Shown: one piece after another, positions 57,212-64,000 of the stretch
Position numbering within the stretch: the first letter of the stretch is position 1
Layout of the letters: every line of letters begins with the position of its first letter
Made by a program: the position numbers and the translations under genes
The notes under the pieces: model-generated
Told to the model about the DNA's origin: nothing
Database searches by the model: none
Seen by the model: the letters and a program-made list of their open reading frames with translations, nothing else
NCBI RefSeq assembly: GCF_018691265.1
Contig: NW_024881283.1
Span: 8,675,731 to 8,739,730, forward strand
Direction: 5' to 3'
Length of the DNA: 64,000 nucleotides
Source of the DNA: Tyto alba
Lineage: Eukaryota; Chordata; Aves; Strigiformes; Tytonidae

Positions 57212-58043
57212 GTCAATAGGAAAGGGCTGGAAGGGATGACAGGGCCCATCCATCATGGGTGAGGAGCCTCTTTTGTGTCTGAGGCTTAGCCCAGTGAGAG
57301 GGCCCAGGAGCTGGCCGGCAGTTCTGTCCACTCAGCCCCTCGCCGGGTCACGCTGGTGCTGTAGGAGGGTTTCTTCTCCCACCTTGGCTCACCCCGCTCC
57401 CTTGGCCGTTTGTCACCCGTTGGAGGGGATGGCAGCAGGGTGAAGGGACGGGGATTTGTGGGCAGGGCTCGGCAGCAAGGCTGGGAAGTGGCCGCGGGCG
57501 AGCCGCCGGATCCTGGGAATCGATGGGGCAGCGTGGTGGGGGTGCCTGGGGAAGGAGGGGTGAGCGTTTTCATGAATTATCCAGCAGGAACAAGGCATTG
57601 CAAGACCTCAGGGTCCTGCGACGGGTGATGCTGATAGGGATGTGGCATTCGGGCAGAGCTTGGTGGCCCCGACCTCGTCGCTCCCCTCTTGCTTTTGGAG
57701 GGGGACACGGTGCTGTTTGCCAGAGTGGCATCGCCGGCTGCCAGAGCCCGCGTTACGGCGAGGTGGTGATGGAGGTTGGGGAAAATCAGACACAGCCTGG
57801 GCGAAACTGCCCCAGTCCGACTGGCAGCCTGGCACCTCCAGCTTGACCCAAATCCCCCCGGGGGAGCGAGGGTCGCTTTGAAGGTGCGTTAATGTGGGGC
57901 TTGGGAGAGGAGAGGTCGGCAGGTATCCCTGCCATACTCTGTAGGTGGGTGTCTGTCATTTAACATCGTTTAATGAGCACTTACAGCGTTATGTAAATTT
58001 GCTCTTCACTCTTACCCTGAGGAATCAAATAAGAGCAGGTGCC

Positions 58044-58060
58044 TTTTTTTTTTTTTTTTT
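58044..58060. repeat. T17 tract
   Basis: Seventeen T bases followed by a C/T-rich stretch. Confidence 0.95.
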
Positions 58061-58549
58061 CCCCTTTCTCTTTTAATCTCGCCACAGATCGTCTTTTCTT
58101 TTTCCTCCTTTTCCTTTCATTTAGCAGCAAAGCAGCCGGGAGATCACACCCAACGCTGAATTCAAACCAGCTCGTGGGGATTTGATTTCATAGACAGGCA
58201 TTATCCGGGTACTGGGGGGGAACACACAGCAGCAGAGCGGGCGTTAGCTGTGCCGAGACCCCCCCCGCCCACCCTTCTCCATGGTTATGGGGGCTTACAT
58301 CCCCCCAGAAACCCTCTGCTGTGGTCAGCACGTGGCCACGAGCATCACAAAACACTGGTGAAGGTTTTGGGGCCCGCGGAATTGGAAGCTTCAGCAAGAA
58401 ACATGCAGCCCTGATGCCACTGCCGATGGGCCCAGGCAGGGACCAGTGGGCACCGGGGCTCTGGTTGGTCTGAACACAGACGTGTTGGTTCAACCCTTTG
58501 GTAAATGGCAAAAGAAAAGATACTTGGCTTTGTACACATCCGTCTCCTG

Positions 58550-58870
58550 GAAGTACTTTTTAGCTCCTTTCCTTAGTAATTATTCTTGATATGAGAAAGC
58601 AGCTCGGCAGCTCTGAGACCTGGGAGGAAATGTGTCAGTCATATAATGATTTTCTTGATATTTTTCCCCCCTTCAAATGAAAGTTGGCTAATGGTTCGTT
58701 TCGAAAAAAATAATTGCTACTGATTTCTCCAAATTGCAGAAAATGTATTAATGACACTTTTCAAGACAGAAATAACACAATTTGCATTTAAATGTGCCTA
58801 ATCTTTGCAAACTCCACTTGGTATTTTCTTGTAGACACATAAAATACTGAGCGTTTCAGCACATCGTGAG
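58550..58870. promoter_or_regulatory. AT-rich island with POU octamer
   Basis: About 320 bp of unique AT-rich DNA: TTAGTAATTATTCTTG, CATATAATGATTTTCTTGAT, AAAAAAATAATTGCTACTG, GTATTAATGACAC, POU octamer ATTTGCAT (58780-58787) and TAATCTTTGC. Together with 25.5, 31.6 and 40.3 kb it is among the best enhancer-like candidates by texture. Confidence 0.45.
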
Positions 58871-59094
58871 AGCGCTGCGGCTCCGGAGGAGCGCTGATGA
58901 ATGGTGCCAGGAGCAGGTGCCTCGCAGCCGGGGATGCTCACAGGGACGGTGACAGGGGACGGTGACAGCGGCTCCATCTCGGAGCTGCGGCGCAGCCAGC
59001 TCCGGCGCCGCTGGTGCGAGCGGCGATGTTTAAACCGTGCCAGGTTTGCTCGTCCGTATTGACTGATCGTGCTGCCAGGAGGGGAACACAGCCT

Positions 59095-59205
59095 CGCCGA
59101 GCTGCTTCGCTTTATTAATAACCTGGCCCTTGATTTTTATTGCTGCCTCATTAGTGAGAGCCCAGGGGGAACCGGTAACACAAGTGATTTACGCAGCGGG
59201 GCACG
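59095..59205. promoter_or_regulatory. Possible conserved non-coding element
   Basis: CGCTTTATTAATAACC, CTTGATTTTTATTGCTGCC and CTCATTAGTGAG (near-palindromic), then GTGATTTACGC. Confidence 0.35.
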
Positions 59206-59455
59206 ACTCCCCTAGGATGGGTGGGCTGGGGAGCCCCAGGAGGGGCTGAATGTCCCCTTCCTGCAGGGATAACCCAGGGGTGAGGGTGACATCCAAGTGT
59301 CCCGGGCTCTGCCCTTCACCCCCAGGTCCCGAGGAGCCTCCTGTGCTGCTGCTTCAGGTCTTGGCAACCACAAAAAGCTGGGGCTGTGGGGGAGCGGACT
59401 GGGGGGTTCGGGTCATTGAGTCCCTTTGCTGCCTTTATGTCCCACCGGCATCACT

Positions 59456-59473
59456 GGGGGGGGGGGGGGGGGG
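59456..59473. repeat. G18 homopolymer
   Basis: Eighteen consecutive G bases. Confidence 0.95.
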
Positions 59474-60184
59474 ATGGTGCTGGGAGAGGCGGGCGGGCAG
59501 GGGGCTGCGTGAGCATCCCTTGGCGGAGGAGGGGGGATTGCGGCCCCAGGGAGGGCTGCTTTGCCCCCAGACCCCTTGCCACGCACCCCCGCTCTCTTCC
59601 ACCATGGCTGCCGCAGTTTAATTCTGCGTGAGCCATAAATGCACTTGGGTTTAGGAGATCAGAATGGACTCAGAGCTGTTGAAATTGGGCTTTTCCCTGG
59701 CTTTGGCAGGGCAGAACCGCTGCAGAGGAGCTCAGAGTGAAATCCCCCCCCAGGTCGCTTCAGCGGGAGATCAAGAGTAGTCAAGAAATCATGACGAATC
59801 CTTAGTCTAATCTTCCTGAGTAACGATTGTTCCCAGCTCCTGGTGCGCTGGCTGCCTGCAGAGCACCTGGGCCCTCCCCAGCTGATGAGTGGGGAAACTG
59901 AGGCACGAGGCAGCAGAGCAGCAGCCCAGCCTTGTGTGGTTTTGGGGGTTTGATGGATGTTTTCCTGCGAGCAGCAGTGCAGGGTCCCTCTGACCCCCGG
60001 GACATCTTCCACCACTTGTTTTAGGATAAATGCGTTTATCTGGAGAGGGGAAACATTGCCTTTCATCAGTGGCAAAATAACCCTGTTTCTTTCACACAAG
60101 GAACGATGGTGGTGTCAATATTTGTGCCCCGTGGAGCTGAGGCTGCTCCCTGCTACAGGCAAGAGCCTTTCTGGGGGATCGGGG

Positions 60185-60198
60185 TTTTTTTTTTTTTT
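60185..60198. repeat. T14 followed by G-rich run
   Basis: T14, then GGGGGGTGGGGGGG. Confidence 0.9.
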
Positions 60199-60949
60199 GG
60201 GGGGTGGGGGGGCAGGGTTTATGGCTCCACTGCAAAAGAAAAACAGCTGCTGAGAGAAAGAAATTGCAAATGATCCAGGATGAGTTTGCCAGGGTGGTGG
60301 TGGGGGTTCCAAGGACCTGCGGGCCCCTTCCCCTCCCATCCAGGCAGGTTCCTTTCAGGGGGGGGTGCTGGGGGTGCAGGGTGCTGAGGGAGCTGGCTGT
60401 AATCCTGCCATAACAGGCTGCGCTGCACAGCCCTCGGGGGCTTAACTCGCCTGGTTGTGCTTTATGTGCAAAGCACTCGGATCCTCCCCGGGGCCTCCGG
60501 GTTCATAAAAACCAAACGGCTGCCTTAAAAAATAAGAGGAGGAGGAAAGTGCTCTCCGGCTTTCCCCACGTCCTCTCCTCTCTGGCTCCGGCTTTCCGAT
60601 TGCTTTTGCTCTTCTCCCCTCTCCCCGCCGGGGTTAGACCCTTTGCAGACCCCGCAGAGGGGCGGAGGCAATTCCCCCTTGGGGAGGGGGGCTGGTTTTG
60701 GGAGCATCCCTGAGGCCCCCAGCCCCATCCTCCCACATCCCGGGGTCAGGACTTGTCCCTGGTGTCCCAGTTCCTCGCGGCGAGGGGACAGTGGGACAGG
60801 AGAGGGTGATCACTGTGGCTGGTGGTAGCCGGGGTTTCTTGCAGAACCCCTGTGCCCTCAGCCCGTCCCCGGGGCAGTGGGGAACCCTTGCCAGCCCCTC
60901 TCTCCTCCTGAATTACCTTCTCCCTTCTCCCCTTCTGTTTTCCTTGCAA

Positions 60950-61085
60950 ACAGCTTGCCTTTGAAATTCAAATGTTTCTGTAGCCCTTTCCTCGACCGCT
61001 GCAGGAATATCTCCCTTTTCATCAGAAAATAATTAACAAATGAACAAAACTCCTGTGTGAAATTAAAATTCATGCCCAGAGGTGA
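60950..61085. promoter_or_regulatory. AT-balanced block
   Basis: TTTGAAATTCAAATG (palindromic core TTTGAAATTCAAA), AGAAAATAATTAACAAATG and GAAATTAAAATTCATGCC words. Confidence 0.3.
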
Positions 61086-61134
61086 CCTTTGAAGCCCAGC
61101 ACTTGCTGCTGCTGGGTTGGGAAGTTGGTTTGGG

Positions 61135-61173
61135 TTTTTTTTTTTTGTTTTTTTTTTTTTTTTCCCTTTTTTT
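61135..61173. repeat. T-rich tract
   Basis: T12, G, T16, CCC, T7 in about 39 bp. It ends in TTCTCAG and so resembles a plus-strand splice acceptor, but no exon-like sequence follows. Confidence 0.9.
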
Positions 61174-61369
61174 CTCAGGCTCTCCCCTGCTTCAGAAGTG
61201 TTCCTTTACACCTCCTTTCCTCTCTCTTCTTACTTGCATTAAATTGCATTCTTCTAGAGATGCTGTCCCTCCCGCCGCCCTGTCCTCCCCGGTCTTGGCT
61301 GTCCCCGTGGGCTCCCAAATCTCCCTCCAGTGTTGGAACAGACTCAGCCCGATGCTCCCCGTGGGCTCG

Positions 61370-61550
61370 GGCACGGTGTGTTGGGTTGTCTGGCAGATCA
61401 ATAAGGTTATTAAATCCCCACCAGCCGGCCGTGGCCGGGCTCCATCTGGCCAGCTGGCACCCGGACACGGGGCCGGGGTCAGCCGCCATGGGAGGATAAT
61501 TGTTTGTAATTGGTAACAAAGAACCTCGGGCAGCAACTTTGCAGCCGGAG
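61370..61550. promoter_or_regulatory. Possible conserved non-coding element
   Basis: AGATCAATAAGGTTATTAAATCC and GGATAATTGTTTGTAATTGG with a following AACAAAG (SOX/TCF-like) around a GC-rich centre holding CCGGCCGTGGCCGG. It combines homeodomain and HMG-box cores. Confidence 0.35.
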
Positions 61551-63169
61551 CCCCGCGGCCGCTCGCCTGCCCCAGTGAGGGGACTTCCCCGCTTGATCCC
61601 CGCGAGGCTGGGGATGTCTCGTTGCTGCTTATTTTAACTTGATGCTTGAGTGCTCTAGATTTGCCTGCCTCGGTGCTGGCTGCTTGCAAACACTGCGGGG
61701 TTTGCGAGGCTTTGCTCTGCCGTCACTCCTCTCGCTGCCCGGTGTGATGGACCTTTCCCACATCCACCCGTGGAGAAGCCAGCCCAAAGCTGGTTTTCTC
61801 ACCGGAGCAACATGATGGCACTGGCAGGAGTGGGAGGAAATGTTGAGCCAAGAACGGCACAAGCTACACCCAGGGTTTTTTGGGAAGGAGGATGGAAAAA
61901 AAGGTGTGTGCCATCCCGCGTGTTGGGCTCCTGCGCCAGGAGAAACCTGGTCCCCTTGGACTGGTGTTGCTTTGCACCCCAGTTGGGATGAATGGTTGGA
62001 CTGGGCCACCCCAGCGTGTCTGGTGGGGTTTGAGGAGCAGCGAGGGTAGGAGTGGGCTGGGGCAAGGGCTGCTGGGGGCACTGGCTCTTGGTGGCTGTGC
62101 CACGAGGAAGAGGAGGAAAAGATCTTTCCCCTCGTGGAAAGGCGTTCCGCTGGCATCCAGGTGCACCCTGTCCCCCCAGTGTGGTCAGCCACGGGTTGGG
62201 GATCAGCTCAGCCACACACCAGGGTTGCTCCATGAGGATGCTCCTTCAGGGCTGGGACCCTCCAGCTCCCATGGGAGCCCTGTCAGCTCGCGCCCTGCAT
62301 CCCTGGCTCTGGGGAGCAGCGAATAAACAGAACCCCCCCACACCCCCCCTGCAGAGACAGCAGCCGGCTCTGTAATTAAGCCAAGTGGGAAAGGTTGCCA
62401 TGGTACCAAAAGCGAAGAAACGAAGTTGCACCTTTATTGCTGCTCCAGAGCCTCAGGGTGTTGCAGCCTCTCTGCCTGGGGTGGTGGGATGCTGTAGGGT
62501 ACAGAGGAACCCTCACCCCGGTACCTCCGCCTGCCCCTGGCCTCTGCCCCGTGTCTGCAGAGGGGCAGAGGTGTCAGGATGTGGCAGCTGGTGCCCAGCC
62601 CCACGGCTGTCCCTTGTCCCTTCCCCAGGGATCTGGGGTTGGTCCCCGTGGGCTCCCAGCTCCATCCTGCCTCGCAGTGCCCCGTGCCATGGGGCCGTGG
62701 CCCTGTCCATGTGGGGCCTGCTGGGCTGCACTCTGCATGGTGCAGGGGGCTCTGGGGGGAGTTCTCTGACGGGCTCATACACACCCCAGCCTGGGGAGGG
62801 GGGGCTTCCCCAGAACCCCAAACCTGCTGCCTGATAGCATCCCCCACACCCCAACGCCTCCCTGTGCTTGCCATCGCCCTGATGGAGATGGCTCCATCAC
62901 ATCCCGTTGTCCTGGCAACAGGCAAAAGGATGCTGCTGAGCCAGCCCTGGCCGGTCCCCTCCAGCGACGGGGGGCTGCCCTCACCCTGAAATATCCCCCA
63001 TGTGCCTGGATCTGGGGGTCCCGCTGCATTTCCCAGCCAGCGACGGTGAGCGCGTCTGCCCCGGGGATGGTGGGGACCGTCCCGTCCTCACAGCCCCAGC
63101 TTGCTCCCGGGTATGCACAGGACAGGGGTGCCTGGTGGCATCCGTGTCCCTTTGCCCCCTCCCACTTCA

Positions 63170-63300
63170 TCGGTGGGTTATGATTATTTATGGGGCAAGA
63201 AGCAAAACGGGGCTGGCGGCACAGTGGAGTATCAATTAGTTAATTAGCGTCGGGCCGCCTGCCTGGCTGCCAGCATTAAGCCATTTGCCGTAGGGCTCTG
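63170..63300. promoter_or_regulatory. Possible conserved non-coding element
   Basis: GGTTATGATTATTTATGGGG, GTATCAATTAGTTAATTAGC and CAGCATTAAGCC words; two overlapping TAATTA/TTAATT cores. Confidence 0.35.
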
Positions 63301-63569
63301 CTGGGACTTCAGAGCCCCCAGCCACGGGCAGGTAACAGCGCTGGGGTGGGGGCAGGCAGAGCCCTGGGGGGGGTCCTCTCCAGGGATGGGGTCTCGGTGC
63401 AGCCCCCTGTGCCGGAGCGTGGCCGTGCCGCACCAGCCGAACACCCACCCGCACCAAAACCGCCTGTCGTCCCCTCCCAGCCCCTGCAGACACAAGAATT
63501 CGGTGCAGCTCTGAACCCTGGTGAGGAAAGCACCAGTTTAGACCGGGGTGGGGGGGTGGGGGGGGTGAG

Positions 63570-63690
63570 CAGATGTTCAAATTACACCCATATGGGTGAA
63601 TTTTCCCCATTTAAAACCCCCTTGGATAAATCAACTGTGTATGGAGCAAATGTGCCTTTCACACCCAGTTTAATCTCATTAGCAGCAGCG
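63570..63690. promoter_or_regulatory. Possible conserved non-coding element
   Basis: CAAATTACACCCATATGGG, CCCCATTTAAAACCC, GGATAAATCAACTG and TTTAATCTCATTAGCAG words. Confidence 0.3.
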
Positions 63691-63980
63691 GCAGCTCCCG
63701 GCCGTGGCAGGGGGACGTGGGCATGGCCAGAGGCTCAAGGTGCTGGGTGTGATGAGCTGGAGAGGTCTCAGCCATTCCTGTGCCTGGGTTAAGATTTCTT
63801 CTTTCTGCCTCTGCCCCACATTTTGAGCTTGTTCCTTGCCCTTTCTCTGGCCTTGTCATCCTGTTGTGTTTCTGCTGTGACAAAAATAGCCAGAGAGGTG
63901 CTAAAATAGAATTGAGGCGCTTGAATATGTAAATGCTATTTGTGCTTGCCCTGTTGCCTCCTTAATTTCAGCAGGAATGA

Positions 63981-64000
63981 TGTTTTTCTCCCAACCTCAG
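63981..64000 (+). other. Splice-acceptor-like sequence at the window end
   Basis: TGTTTTTCTCCCAACCTCAG has an uninterrupted pyrimidine-rich tract ending in CAG at the very last base. A second, similar CCTCCTTAATTTCAG ends at 63971. If used, an exon would start at or just before the window edge, on the plus strand. The exon itself cannot be seen. Confidence 0.25.

Noticed and set aside
57189..57260. Possible CR1 retroposon end
   Set aside because: Only a short GGGCTGGAAGGGATGAC phrase after A23 recalls CR1. The octamer 3' repeats and the rest of the element are missing.
61135..61180. Plus-strand splice acceptor formed by a T-rich tract ending in TTCTCAG
   Set aside because: The sequence after it is open for a while but shows no exon-like codon pattern or donor. 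Simple-sequence mimicry is more likely.
1..64000. Prokaryotic operons, phage, integrated retrovirus or toxin systems
   Set aside because: No ribosome-binding-site/gene arrays, no LTR pairs, no polymerase or integrase motifs and no coding density; the composition is that of vertebrate nuclear DNA.

Overview
This window looks like 64 kb of vertebrate nuclear DNA with no confidently recognisable protein-coding gene, RNA gene, CRISPR array or intact mobile element. A bird is the best guess and another sauropsid is possible. The reasons are: mostly GC-rich sequence with patchy CpG clusters; several G or C homopolymers of 16-19 bases; GC-rich minisatellites; no mammalian-type SINE or LINE; and, as far as I can see by eye, no intact CR1 3' end. 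Open frames of 100-430 codons are common on both strands, but they follow from high GC content and from tandem repeats whose units avoid stop codons. None carries a domain I can name.

Layout: positions 1-13,000 are of moderate GC content with few distinctive blocks. The exception is an isolated CpG island at about 5,770-6,180. From about 14 kb to the end, the sequence alternates between GC-rich filler and compact AT-rich islands of 100-350 bp. These islands are rich in TAAT/ATTA homeodomain-type cores, POU octamers and similar sites. This texture, together with the scarcity of transposons, resembles the regulatory landscape (intron or gene desert) of a developmental transcription-factor gene. 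I cannot name the gene, and the conserved-element reading is inference, because no alignment was possible.

The firmest features are repeats. There is a 31/21-bp minisatellite with Z-DNA-like alternation (21,001-21,453) and an 18-20-bp minisatellite with a longer internal duplication (39,462-40,104). There is a 127-base uninterrupted pyrimidine tract built on a 20-bp unit (45,225-45,351) and two different 23-bp arrays (19,326-19,417 and 42,363-42,477). A perfect 16-bp inverted repeat lies at 28,068-28,119, and about twenty homopolymer or A/T-rich tracts are scattered through the window. Two near-consensus CTCF motifs, in opposite orientation, lie 1.1 kb apart at 18.4-19.6 kb.

Five short patches translate into coding-like peptides on the minus strand (15.5, 38.1, 48.5, 49.1 and 50.3 kb), and two of these are preceded by good-looking splice acceptors. 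They are reported as candidates only. The last 20 bases resemble a plus-strand 3' splice site, so an exon could begin just outside the window. No previously undescribed biological system could be demonstrated.
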